From Echinarachnius parma (lineage: Eukaryota; Echinodermata; Echinoidea; Clypeasteroida; Echinarachniidae), in the NCBI GenBank assembly GCA_037951105.1, contig JBAMJV010002048.1, forward strand, positions 186,001-250,000: a stretch of 64,000 bases of DNA, written 5' to 3'. This document shows, piece by piece, positions 24,581 to 38,300 of the stretch (the stretch's first letter is position 1; each line of letters opens with the position of its first letter). Made by a program: the position numbers and the translations under genes. Under the pieces are notes generated by a model. The model made no database searches. It had not been told where the DNA came from and saw only the letters and a list, made by a program, of their open reading frames with translations.

Positions 24581-26283
24581 CTGTGACCCCCAAAAAAGAA
24601 ATAACAATGAAGAAAAATACTGCTGAAAACTGCTTATCTACTGAAAATTGTCAGTGTAATAAAATTACAATTTTTGCCCTGACAAAGATCCTGCTAGGGT
24701 TGAAAGCTAGGCTTCTCACTGCCTCTTAAAAATAATAATTTCATTTCATTTCAGTTTATTCAAGTTTATTCAACCATAAAAATACAAATAGTACAACAAA
24801 TGGAAATAATACACATGTAGCCCTACTTGACACGCTTCTAACTTATTTAATAACTAATAAGAAATAGTCATCACAGTTCAGACCTCACAATTATCACCTA
24901 GCCAACAATGAAATATAAAATAAAAAAGAAAGACAATGCTGCTTTAATTCATTTTGAATAGTTGTGATTCTTTTATGTGTAATTTCCCCTTGATTTCATT
25001 ATTTTGCAGTTTTTAGTTCAATAAAGACTGAATGAAAAAAGGAGACAGCCACATGCAGGTCAACTACATAGGCTTGTACATTTCGCATTCCACAAGCCCT
25101 ACCCCAGGAAGTGAAATTTACAAGTTTGCTGTAAACAAAATGGAATGTTTTGTTAACTGATATTAAGAAACTTACATGAAGGTATTCCCTGCCCTCTTAA
25201 AGATTGTACATTTCAAATACCACACCTCTGACTCATGAAGTGTAATTTACAAGTTTGCAGTAAACAGGTTGGAATGCTTTTATTTAAAGTGATTCATTAA
25301 ACTATTCAGGACTGATTGATTTTGTTAAAAACATGTATTCAACATAGACCCACACAGGAGTTTTTCTGAACCAGTCAGTCCTCAATGGGTCAGCTTTGTC
25401 CAATTCAACTGAAATCATTTGGAGCTATCACACTTCTATTGTACCTTGTTGTTGGCTTCTGGTAATAGAAGAATTAAATGGGTTTTGATTTTTCAAATGT
25501 CTCCGAATTATGGAGATATTAAATTATGAATTGTAGTCAATAGTATCAGAATTTGGATACTTTGAACAAATGATCAGGAATAAAGTCTGACATCAATTTC
25601 TATGATTTTCAGTAGGTAAACATTATTTGTTTTCTATGAAAATATCCCATATCATTCAGAAGAATCTACAATGATATTGGTATCATTCAAGATTGAAATA
25701 TCAATTAAAGATTGAAATCTCAATTAAAGATTAAAATCTCACTTATCAATTTTGGAAAAATCTTCTGAAGTTTTAATATTGGATCACTTTAATCTGTTCC
25801 CTTCCAGATTGTGCAATCTGTATAATTTACAAGAAAATAATTTCCTGCCACCTGGAGCTTGTAAATTTCACATTCCAAACCACTTACCTCAGGAAGTGCA
25901 AACAAACTGGAATGTCATATTAGTGTCTACAGTGAATTGTACAATTAAGGCATTTACAGTGCACCCCAAGCCCTACAGTTCACATTCAAGATCTAAATTC
26001 AGGAAGGGAAATTAACTCATTGCCTATTGTAACCTGGTGTGCTATGTACACAGTCTATGGGGATTTCAGAATGGTTTGAAGAGGGTGAAATACATGCACT
26101 TCACTTGACCAGATTTTAGCACGTCTTGTGGACCCGAAGACAAAAAGGCAGCTTTAAAAGAGGCCATAGCAATGATAATGGCAATGAAAGTGTTGTGGTT
26201 GATGATGAAGATGATGATGAGGAGGAGGTGGAGGAGGAGAATGTGATAGGATGATAATGACAACTGCAGAGGTGATGATGGTA

Positions 26284-26328
<45 letters not shown>

Positions 26329-29300
26329 GTGATGATGATGGTTGGTTTGAATGATGATGACGATGGTGATGATGAGGAGGGATGGTGTTAATGATGATGA
26401 TGATGATGATGATGGTGACAATGGTGGTGTTGGTGAGGGTGGTGATGATTATGATGATGATGATGATGATGATTATGATGGGGATGATGATGATTGTAGT
26501 GTATTGGTTATATATATCGACTTATAAGGTCGAGCGCCAGCTACGACAGAAAGTACACTGCAATAACATGAAGTAAACGAGTAGACGAAACCGTGAATCT
26601 TTAGTGAGAAACTTGTTATTATTCTGGAGTGTCTGATTGATGGAACTGTGTCAATGTATGCCGAGTGTCTATCAGTTATCATAGAGCCCACAAACAGTAC
26701 AAAATGGCGACTACGATGGGCGGATTGCCAGATTTTCCACCGTTTTTGGACGTTGACAACAACCCTGGACCGCAGTGGAGCAAGTGGTTGTCGCGGTTCG
26801 AACGGCTGCTGACGGCGCTGGACATCGATGCACCCCGGAGGAGAAGGGCGCTGCTGCTTCACTACGCGGGGCCGAAGGTGGACGAGATATTCGACACTCT
26901 GCAGAACACAGGTACTGATGATGAGTACACAAAAGCTGTTGATGCCCTGAATACATACTTTAAGCCTAAAGCAAACTCACTATATGAGGTATATAACTTT
27001 CGCCAAGCAAAACAAGGCCCTCATGAAACCATAGACAATTATGTTACCAGATTGAGACAACTAGCTATCAACTGCAAATTCACGGATACAAACAGAGAAA
27101 TAACGTCTCAGATAATACTACACTGTGTATCGCCACGCCTGAGACGCCAAGCTCTCACCAAGGGTGAAGACATCACACTTCAGAACTTGCTGGAAATTGC
27201 GAGAGCCCTCGAGACAAGTGAATATCAGGCCGATGTTCTCGAGCGCACTGCACAAAGCGACAGAGGTGCAGTACATAACGTGGACAGTGAACTTGACGAT
27301 GACGAGGAGATCGCCAACAGCACCAGAGAGACGCGCAGAGGACGAGCTCCACATCGGCAAGGTGACCGACAACACGATGGAGAACATGGTCGATGGTCCT
27401 CAAGAGGTCGCGGGCGCGGTGGACGCGGTCGCGGACGCGGTCGCCGTCGCGATAGCAAATCAAGGTCGCGCTGGAATGAACAAAAGAACTCAAAACAGAC
27501 AACATGTTATTTCTGTGGCGGACAGTGGCCACATGTCAATGCGTGTCCAGCCAAGGACAAGGAGTGCAGGAATTGCCACAAATTTGGACATTTCGCACGC
27601 GTTTGCAGATCTAGGAAAGAAAAAAACGTCCGCTCTGACTATTCATACAGAATCACGCATGTCCATGCCCACAAAACGCATAACCTGCCCACGACTACGG
27701 TGTTGATTGGTAAGGCAGAGGTAGCGGCCACAGCATTAATTGACTCGGGCGCCACAGTCAACACAATGGACATTGAGACATTTGATAAACTCAAAAAAAA
27801 CACACGAAACCTGCGGCTAACAAAATCGTCGACCAAAATCTACCCATACGGATCATCAACTCCACTTGCTGTGAAAGGTGTAGCCAACTTCAGAATGTTC
27901 GCTCCATCGACAGGCCAGGCTAGCCAGAAAGAAACTTTCCATATTGTCGAGGGATGTCAAGGAAACTTGCTGAGCTGCGAGACCAGTCAAAGACTAAAAT
28001 TACTGGTCATCAACAATGTGCAAACATCAAACCCAAGCCCTACCACCATTCCTGAAAATTACTCTGAGCTTTTCAACGGTATCGGGAAGGTGAAGGGTAA
28101 GAAGATCAAACTACACATAGACGAGACGGTCCGACCAAAACAACAGAGACATAGGAGAATACCTTTCCATACACGAACAGACGTGGAGAAGGAGTTGAAA
28201 AGACTTGAAGATCTAGACATCATCGAAAAAATAGACGGACCAACCCCATGGGTTAGCCCAGTAGTCGTAGTACACAAACCAAATGGACAGGTGAGAATAT
28301 GTGTTGACATGCGGGCTGCAAACGAAGCCATCCAAAGAGAACGACACCCTATGCCAACGCTTGACGAGTTGATTGAAGACATGAATGGAGCATGTGTCTT
28401 CAGCACCCTAGATATGACGTCCGGATATCATCAGTTTGAGTTACATGAGTCATCCAGATATATTACCACATTCAGCACTCATGTTGGACTTCGTCGTTAC
28501 AAAAGACTGATGTTTGGTGTCAACGCCGCTTCTGAGATTTTCCAAGCGGCAGTCGCTGAGCTCCTTACTGGTCTACAAGGAGTGAAGAACATGTCAGACG
28601 ACATTATTGTGTTTGGGAAAACACAAGCCGAGCATGATGCGAACCTGAAAGCTGTGCTTGACCGCCTACAGGAACACAATCTGCGTTTGAACAAGGACAA
28701 GTGCAAATTTTCGTGTGATGCAGTCAAGTTCTATGGCCACTACTTCAGCAAGAATGGCCTAAGCCCAGATCCCAAGAAAGTAAGTGCGATCGTGAACGCC
28801 AACCCCCCTGAAAACGCGAAAGAAGTGAAATCGCTGCTGGGTCTAGCTTCATACGTGTCGCGCTTCATCCCCGATCATGCAACGATCACAGCCCCACTTC
28901 GTGAGCTGACTCACCAGGATGCTGAGTGGAAATGGGGAGATGAGGAAGCGGAAGCATTCAACAAGCTTAAAGAAACAATCGCAGACAATCAGACTATGCC
29001 GTACTATGATCCCCGACGCCCCTCTACGCTCATTGTAGATGCCAGCCCTGTTGGTCTTGGGGCCATGCTCTGTCAGAACGATCAACCCATTGCATACGCT
29101 AGCAAATCACTCACGGCAACTGAAAGCAGATACTCGCAAACTGAAAGAGAAATGCTCGCTGTAGTATGGGGAGTGGAACGCTTTCACTTATACCTGTATG
29201 GCAGTCAGTTCAAAGTGATCACGGATCACAAACCCCTCATCCGCATCTTCGAAAAACAGACTCTGATGTCCGCAAGAATCGAGAGATGGAGACTCAGACT

Positions 29301-32300
29301 AACGCCGTACAACTGTAAACTCATCTACAAACCAGGACGCGATGATGAGAACCCTGCTGACTACCTGAGCAGACATCCAGAGAGCGGTATCGCAATCACA
29401 GACGACCCCGATGTCGCATACTTGAACTATGTCTGTACAAACGCACTTCCAGATGCGATGACCCTGGATGAAGTCAAGCGCGAGACAGCGAAAGACACTA
29501 CCCTGCAGCTAGTCATCAAAGCCGTTGACTCGCAAGGATATCAACAGTGGAAGTCACCTGAGGTACAACCCTTCGCACCATGCAGAGATGAACTCACGGT
29601 CCATGAAGGTGTGTTACTCAGAGGAAACCGATTGGTGCTGCCTAAGTCACTGGCACCAAAAGCTATTGACCTTGCACATGCATCTCACCAGGGTATAGTG
29701 AAGACAAAAAACATGATCAGGGAAAGAGTCTGGTTCCCTGGCATTGACAAACTGATAGAAGAAAAAGTCAGATCATGCATCCCCTGTCAGGCTGCCCAGT
29801 CGGATGGTGGTGAGAAGATAGAACCCTTGAAAATGACACCACTGCCTCAAGGACCTTGGCAGGAAGTGGCTGCAGATTTTCTTGGACCACTACCAACTGG
29901 AGAGTACGCATTAGTCGTAATCGACGAATATAGCCGATACCCAGAAGTTGAATTGGTAGCTTCAACTTCAGCTCGAGCAACGATTCCTGCTCTAGATGCT
30001 ATCTTCGCACGTCAAGGCATCCCTGAGGTTTTGAAAACTGACAATGGCCCACCATTCAATGGCCATGAATTTGATGACTTCGCAACACACCTAGGTTTCA
30101 TCCACAGAAAGGTTACTCCATACTGGCCGAGAGCTAACGGAACAGTTGAGCGCTTCAACAGAGTCCTGATGAAGCACATCAGAACAGCTACCGTAGAGCG
30201 CAAGTCCTGGAAGCAACAACTTTTTCGCTTTCTACGCACGTATCGAGCTACGCCACACAGTTCAACAGGTGTTTCTCCGTTCCGAGCGCTGTACCAACGC
30301 ACGATGAAGACAGAACTCCCAAGCTTCTCAAAACGCGACAACAACGATCTCCAGAAGAAAGACAACGAACAGAAGCGCAAGATGAAGGAGTACGCCGACT
30401 CGCAGAATCGCAGCAAAGAAAGCTCGCTGATGGAAGGTGATGTGGTTCTTGTTCGTCAAAAGAAGGTATCAAAGACCACACCTCCTTTTGATCCAAATCC
30501 ATACATGGTTGTCCGCAGAATGGGCAACACAATTGTCGCGAAAAGAGGAAATCGTGTAATCAAGCGAAACATCTCATTCTTCAAAAGAGTGCAAATCAAA
30601 CCATCACAGATGAATGAAGATGTGAGCGATCTTGAAGATGATTTCGATCTCGAAATCACACGCGATGCACAGCCCAATGCACCACCCGGGGCACCCCCAC
30701 CCCCACGACCCATTCTTCGACGCTCGGGTCGACAACCGAAACAACCAGTTCGGTTCCGAGACTATGTCATGGACTCGGATAGTGAATAAACACTAAAGAA
30801 CAAGTGAAACAAAAATAAAAACAAAAAGAAAGAGAGAAAGGAAGAAAGAAACTAGATTTTTTTAAGTGTTAAATATTGTGGAAAATAGGATAGTGGTTCT
30901 CATGTCACAAGTAAAGTCACATATTTTATAGCCTATCCTGATTAAGACAAACGAAATATTAAGGGAGAAGAGGAAAGTAGAATTTGTTATAATTTGCTTT
31001 TGTAAGAATTACCCATTAATTGGAAAGTTGATAATAACTTGTTATAATAGGTTTTTTTGGAAAGACTATCTTAGATATTTTGAAAGTTGGCAATTTTGGA
31101 AGGCCAAAGTTTTTCAAAAAAAAAAAACAAAACCAGGTTATAACAAACTTCTGATATTATGTACTCTATTTAGTTACGTCAATTTAGTGAGAAGAATAGT
31201 ACATAACTCTCATAATTATTTCTGATAGTTTTGAATTACATAATTTGATATTACTTTAATTATTTTTATGAAACTGGATCATCCTAATTTGATTTATTGT
31301 TTTGAAATTATTTTTAGGTCATTAGAAAACAAATGTTTCATTTAGGTTAAATTCTGAAGATTTTGTGATTTTGAAAATAAGGAACATTATCTGACAGGAG
31401 TTCATGTTAAAAGAAAGGTGAATAGGTCAGTAACTGTTTTTTATATCTTATTTGTTAAAGGGAGAAAGCCCTGTGTTTCAAGTATTATTTTATTTAGTGT
31501 TTAGCGGTTAAAGTCAAGAAACTCAAATATTGACATCTTTAAAAAAAGCTGTAAGGATTGATAGTTTTCTTTAGTTTAAAAATTATTATTATGGGATCCA
31601 AATTCTGGTATAGAAAATGCACACTTATTTTCTTGAAATTTATACACTTACAACGAGATCAAAAGATTATGTTTTTGTAGATTATTGGTACAAGAATATT
31701 TTAATATTCAATTTGTTTCAGTCAGTTTTGGGAAACATGAGAAATGATTTTGTCATCTAAACAAAAGGGGTGATGTAGTGTATTGGTTATATATATCGAC
31801 TTATAAGGTCGAGCGCCAGCTACGACAGAATGTACACTGCAATAACATGAAGTAAACGAGTAGACGAAACCGTGAATCTTTAGTGAGAAACTTGTTATTA
31901 TTCTGGAGTGTCTGATTGATGGAACTGTGTCAATGTATGCCGAGTGTCTATCAGTTATCATAGAGCCCACAAACAGTACAATGATGATGAGGAGGAGGAT
32001 GAGGATGTTGAGGAGGAAGGTGACAACATGGTGATGATGATGGCAATAATAAAGATGAATACAAAGTTAATGATGATGATGATGATGATAGTGATAACTA
32101 GATGGATCTTCGACTGCGCGCAGTCGAAAATTATGCCTCCGCTATCACGCGATTTCAATATCAAGCCCAAATTAACGTGCACTGAATTTTTAAAATTTTA
32201 TTTTTCATATATTTTGAGTCCTGTGACCTTGACCATATGACCCCAAACTTTGATGGCTACATTAGCTCCCTAAGAAACATTCAGGTACCAAGTTTGATTG

Positions 32301-35300
32301 AAATCTGACATTCAGTGATTGAAATGTTGCCATTACAAGCCATTTTTGCATATATCGAGTCCTGTGACCTTGACCTTTGACATCATGACCCCCAAAATAT
32401 AATCTGATCATTGCTACCCCGATGTGTACACTCATACTAAGTTTGAAATTGATCCGTCAACCGGTTCTTGAGATATCACGAGAACGAGGCATTTGTGCAC
32501 ATATATCGAGTCCTGTGACCTTGACCTTTGACCTCATGAACCCAAAATCTAACCAGATCATTGCCACACCAATATGTACACTCATACCAAGTTTGAAATT
32601 GATCTGTTAACCGGTTCTTGAGATATCGCGAGAACAAGGCATTTGTGCACATATATCGAGTCCTGTGACCTTGACCTTTGACCTCATGACCCCTAAAATC
32701 TAATCAGATCATTGTCACCCCAATATGTACCCTCATACCAAGTTTGAAATTGATCAGTCAACCGGTTCTTGAGATATCGTGAGAACGAAAATGGGACGTA
32801 CGGACGTACGGACGGACGGACGGACGGACAACCCGAAAAAATAATGCCTCCGGCCACTTCGTTGGCGGAGGCATAAAAATGGGGACAATAATTCAGATGA
32901 TCTTACCCCAGCTCCCTTGTCCCATGCAGTTCCAGTTGGTTTCTTGACCGAGATGCCATCTCGTCTACACACCACACCTCTAGCTCCATCAACCTGGTCA
33001 GCTATGATCCAAACCTAGAACAGTACAGAAACAAAATATGGATGTGAATATTATGCATGATCCCTTTCATCAAATGGTGATAAATACATTGGAGATATAT
33101 GCATAAAGATATGTTGCCCATTGTTTAAAAAGTCTGAAATAAATTGATTGTCAAATACATAAACAGTTTTAAATTATACATACAGTACTGGTCAGTACTA
33201 CAAAAAACATTAATAGATTTAAGACTGAAGCATGATTTGACATTTAATGTAGGCACAACTCGAAGCATACTTTGTCGAGATGTGAATGATGTGCTGGTGC
33301 TCAAAGATAGCTGAACTCTGGAATCATTATACATAATATACAGTAGCTTCAGATCAAAATGTTTCCATAAAAGTTCTGTGATCACAGTATTATTTCATTT
33401 TTTTCTCCTTGCAATAATTTGTTTGGGGGTTTTACCTGCCTTTTATGTAAGTATCTGAGGAAAACATGCAAGTTGGGTCTGATCTGAGATCTTGTGGCTT
33501 TAGGTATAATATGTTGTCATTTGTTGATGATGTGGAATAAAAAGTACATGAATAGACAAGAAAGAAATGTTCCTGATCCTGAGGCCCTACGGACACCCTC
33601 CTGACCCTTGGGCTGAGTTGGATCCAGCGGGTGCCTTCATGGAACTTTTGTTTTAATTTCTCACTTAATAGTTAAATTAATGCAAGTTGTCGCTGGAATC
33701 TTATGTAGGATTGAAATACAGAACTTAACCTGTTCCCTTCAAGATTCTGAAGTCTCCATAGTCTTTGTACACAACCCACCCGGATCCCGTAGTCAATGGG
33801 TTAAATATAAAATAGGGAGAAACGTACCTGGTCTTGAGGTCCTACCGAGACCCTCCTGACCCTTGGGCTGACCTGGATCCAGCGGGTGCCTTCAGGGAAG
33901 GTTGGAGTGATGTCTTGACGATACCACAGGTTCACTATGGAATGCAAGCAATAATTTCATGAAGTAAAGGAAATATTTCTATATGAATTACAAAATGAAA
34001 GAATAAAGCTGAAAGCAATCAACATAGTGAAAATCATCATTTGCACTTATTTTGAATTAACAAGAGCCCCAGGGGGGCACGACGCTCACCTGAGGTCAAT
34101 CAATTCTAGGGCCCCCTTGGCAGTCACATCCACCATTTTAGCAACTTTTGTTCCTCTACCCCTAAGGATGTCAAGTTTGGTTAGAATCCAATAATTGGTT
34201 CTTGAGAAGAAGATGAAAATGCATATTTCCTATGGTAGGGCCTCAAAAATATTGTTACCCCACAGGTCCCTTATGGTGCCACCCACAAAAATCTTGTGAA
34301 CAATTTTCATTCTTCATCAATAGAGGCATCTAAATGTGAAATATCAGGTCTGTCATACTTTTAGATCTTGAGAAGAAGATTTTTAAAATTTACATATTTT
34401 TTACACTCAGTCCCCTCCCCCAGGGCCCCCTGGGGGCTACGCCCACCATTATAGCACATTTTGTTCCTCTACCCCTAAGGATGATTCCTGTCAAGTTTGG
34501 TTGGAATCCAATCATTGGTTCTTGAGAAGAAGATGAAAATGCATATTTCCTATGGTAGGGCCCCCCAAAAAATGTTACCCCCACAGGGCCCTTATGGGGC
34601 CACCCAAAAACATCTTGTGAACAACTTTCATTCTTCATCAATAGAGGCATCTACATATGAAATATCAGGTCTGTCATACTTCTGGATCTTGAGAAGAAGA
34701 TGTTTAAAATTTACATATTTTTTACACTTGGTGCCCTCCTCCAGGGCCCCCCTGGGGGCCACGCCCACCATTTTAGCAACTTTGGTTCCTCTACCCCTAA
34801 AGATGATTCCTGCCATGTTTGGTTGGAATCTAATCATTGATTCTGGAGAAGAAGATGAAAATGTATATTTCCTATGGTAGGACCCCCCAAAAAACTGTTA
34901 CGCCCACAGGACCCTTATGGGGCCACCCACAAAAATCTTGTGAACAACTTTCATTCTTCATCAATAGAGGCATCTAAATATGAAATATCAGGTCTGTCAT
35001 ACTTCTGGATCTTGAGAAGAAGATATTTAAAATTAACATATTTTTTACACTTGGTGCCCTCCCCCAGGGCCCCCCTGAGGGCCACGCCCACCATTTTAGC
35101 AACTTCGATTCCTCTACCCCTAAGGATGATTCCTGCCATGTTTGGTTGGAATCTAATCATTGGTTCTGGAGAAGAAGATGAAAATGTATATTTCCTATGG
35201 TAGGGCCCCAAAAAAAACTGTTACGCCCACAGGGCCCTTGTGGGGCCACCCACAAAAATCTTGTGAACAACTTTCATTCTTCATCAATAGAGGCATCTAC

Positions 35301-38300
35301 ATATGAAATATCAGGTCTGTCATACTTCTGGATCTTGAGAAGAAGATGTTTAAAATTTACATATTTTTTACACTTGGTGCCCTCCTCCAGGGCCCCCCTG
35401 GGGGCCACGCCCACCATTTTAGCAACTTTGGTTCCTCTACCCCTAAAGATGATTCCTGCCATGTTTGGTTGGAATCTAATCATTAATTCTGGAGAAGAAG
35501 ATGAAAATGTATATTTCCTATGGTAGGGCCCCCAAAAAAACTGTTACGCCCACAGGGCCCTTATGGGACCACCCACAAAAATCTTGTGAACAACTTTCAT
35601 TCTTCATCAATAGAGGCATCTAAATATGAAATATCAGGTCTGTCATACTTCTGGATCTTGAGAAGAAGATGTTTAAAATTTACATATTTTTTACATTTGG
35701 TGCCCTCCCCCAGGGCCCCCCTGGGGGCCACGCCCACCATTTTAGCAACTTTGGTTCCTCTACCCCTAAATATGATTCCTGCCAAGTTTGGTTGGAATCC
35801 GATCATTGGTTCTGGAGAAGAAGATGAAAATGTAAAAAGTTTACGGACGACGGACGACGCACGACGCACGACGCACGACGCACGACGCACGACGGACGAC
35901 GGACGACGGACGACGGACGACGGACAAAAAGCGATCACAATAGCTCACTTGAGCCTTTGGCTCAGGTGAGCTAAAAATGGAGGCATAAAAAAAATGAAAC
36001 CTGTAATCAACATATTAAACACATTTGTCCATATGAATTATAAACAATTCAAGAATAAATCACTATATAACAATTTTTGTTTACAATGGCAATGAACTCA
36101 TAGCATTTGTTTGCATCTTACAAAATAGAAATTGATGCCATTTGGGATAAGGTGTCATAATAACTTACTGCAGTTACAACAAATTCAACGTCATCATATA
36201 CAACTTACTGTGTGTGTCAATGGCCCAGACACAAGATGTCCCTGCTGAGATCTGCTTCAATGGGAATATGGGTGGAGGGGCTATGTGAAACCAAGTGTCT
36301 CCTGAAAAATAAATATTACATGATTATAGCTCATTTAAGTCAAAATTTAAATCGGAATACTCCTTTGTTTTTAAATAAATAGATGAATATGGAAGGAAAT
36401 GGTAGGAGACCGGATATCGTAAACTGATGCCCGACAGATGGACAATTTGCGAAATCAAATTATCTGGAGGTGAAAGTCGTCTCCTTTGCTTCATTATGCA
36501 CCGCTGGATAGAAAAACGTACATCGACGGATAAGGAACGCATTCGCCGAACAAAAAACATACATGTATATGAACGGAGACAAATGGATTGAAAATGTGCT
36601 TCTCTGTCGAGCGTTCGTTAACGATATCCGGTGATATGTGACAAGGGCTTTAATGTTACATGAACATTTATAACCTTGTCATGAAAAGGACATTTACATA
36701 GTGTGCCCATTGTAAAGAGACAGTTTCCTTTTTAAAGGCATTGCTCAGAACAGGCCTTGCAGTCACTTGTTTAGATAGCAAATCAAAGGTTCAAAGGGGT
36801 AAACATTTCAAATATGGAAAGGAAATGAATAGAACCTACCTGTACGATTGCAGTCGCTGACTCCGTTGCGGAAGAATGCTGAACCATCCCTCGCAACTGC
36901 CCAGACTCGGAAGCTGCCTCCGACTGATATAGATTGGAAGGGCTGGTCTGTGGGGACGTGCATCCATACTGTGCCCTGAACAAAATTATATAAAGATCCA
37001 GTCATACCTGTGTAATTTAATCTTCCCTTGAAATACATGATAAACACCTCTTAAACAAATGTTCAGCATGCAGTTATCGTATAAGACACATTTTAAGCTC
37101 TCTGATGAAAATAAAATTATCTCTACATTAACAAGTCTATATCTATTCATTGAATGATACATACAGTAAAACCCGGCTTGTTGAGGATCTGTTTATAGCA
37201 GGCAAACCTGCCTATTATGCCCACCAAACCTGATCCCCTGCACACAAAACATTATTATGAAAACCAGGGCTTCAGTGGCCACTTTTTTGTTTACCCGAGT
37301 AGATGGTTAGTATATATATCAGGTTAGACTATATCCTTACCTCTGGACACGCCCTGGTGATCCCTAGCCTGGTGACCACGTCCCCGTTGGTGCCGATGGC
37401 CCACAATGCAATGGGGCCCATCCATTGCTCGTCCACATCCACTTGCATCGAGACGTCCCTCAGAGCAAGGTTGGGAATCTGCTTCCAGGGGCCTGATGTT
37501 GTGATCTGACACCGTCTGAAGGAAATAGGCAGAAATTTAGAAAGATAGATTACATTGTGAAACACTTATGACCACATTATCAACAAATATATGTGACCGG
37601 CTATAGCAAAACCCGGCACTTGTCGGTAATTCATGTTTTGAAGAAATGGGCATTTTAAATTCACACAATGTGTGTAAAAGACCTACGATTGTAAAATTGA
37701 AACAATCATATCTTTGCTAAATATTGACCAATTAGTTAGAACAAAGCATCAAATGAAAATTTGTGATGAGGCCTTTGTAATGTATGAAAATCTACATTTT
37801 GATTTTTACCGACAAGTGCCGGGTTTTGCTATAGCCGGTTACATATTGTTTAAATTCACTGCACATCCATTGCTCGTCCACGTCAACCTGCATTGAGACG
37901 TCCCTCAGAGCAAGGTTGGGGATCTGCTTCCAGGGGCCTGATGTGTTGATCTGGCACCGTCTGAATAAAAGAGGCAGAAATTTAGATTGGTTACATTGTG
38001 AAAGAAAGCTTTTTGTTGGTTGGTTGTCTGTTAGACTGCATGATAGATAAGGTAATCAGAATAGATAAGATTTTTTAGCCAACAATAAATGTTTTTTTAA
38101 ACTGATGTGTACTTGTGTTAAGTATGTCCCAGTGTTATTGTCCATGAATATTCATGTTATTTATGTATACATGATCATCTGTTTTCCAGTCCTTTGGTCA
38201 TGTATTTTCTGTGGTCCAGGAAACATCCTAGACATATCTGTTTTGTCATTTTTGTATCTTGTATGTAATTATGAATAAAGAATGATCGTTAAGAAAACAA

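Larger units (their letters stand above)
26495..31980 (+). mobile_element. Complete Ty3/Gypsy LTR retrotransposon (Mag/SURL-like), 5486 bp
   Basis: 5' LTR 26495-26701 and 3' LTR 31774-31980 (207 bp each, TG...CA) differ at one base (A 26552 versus T 31831). They are flanked by ATGAT on both sides (26490-26494; 31981-31985). That is a 5-bp target duplication, although the site is itself an ATG repeat. A single gag-pol frame ends at 30789. About 984 AT-rich non-coding bases then lead to a polypurine tract (acaaaagggg, 31761-31770). It lies in the last TECPR1 intron, antisense to that gene. The near-identical LTRs and unbroken frame indicate a very recent insertion. Confidence 0.96.

Noticed and set aside
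26116-26576. Poly-His/Ser/Met frames
   Set aside because: Direct translation of the (ATG)n microsatellite.
27164-27706. 180-codon frame overlapping Gag
   Set aside because: A shadow of the long gag-pol frame in another phase. The region is GC-rich, which keeps alternative frames open.
28591-28602. Reverse transcriptase with a broken YxDD box (SDD)
   Set aside because: SDD at this site is a known variant among Mag-type Ty3/Gypsy elements; both aspartates are present, so it is not evidence of inactivation.
31028-31225. Possible env remnant (65 codons) after pol
   Set aside because: Low-complexity AT-rich frame with no signal peptide, glycosylation cluster or membrane segment typical of an envelope protein.
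34497-35969. Overlapping frames of 109-149 codons on both strands with similar sequence
   Set aside because: They follow the 323-bp tandem unit of element B. The same 'protein' appears in each unit and on both strands with no domain or splice context.
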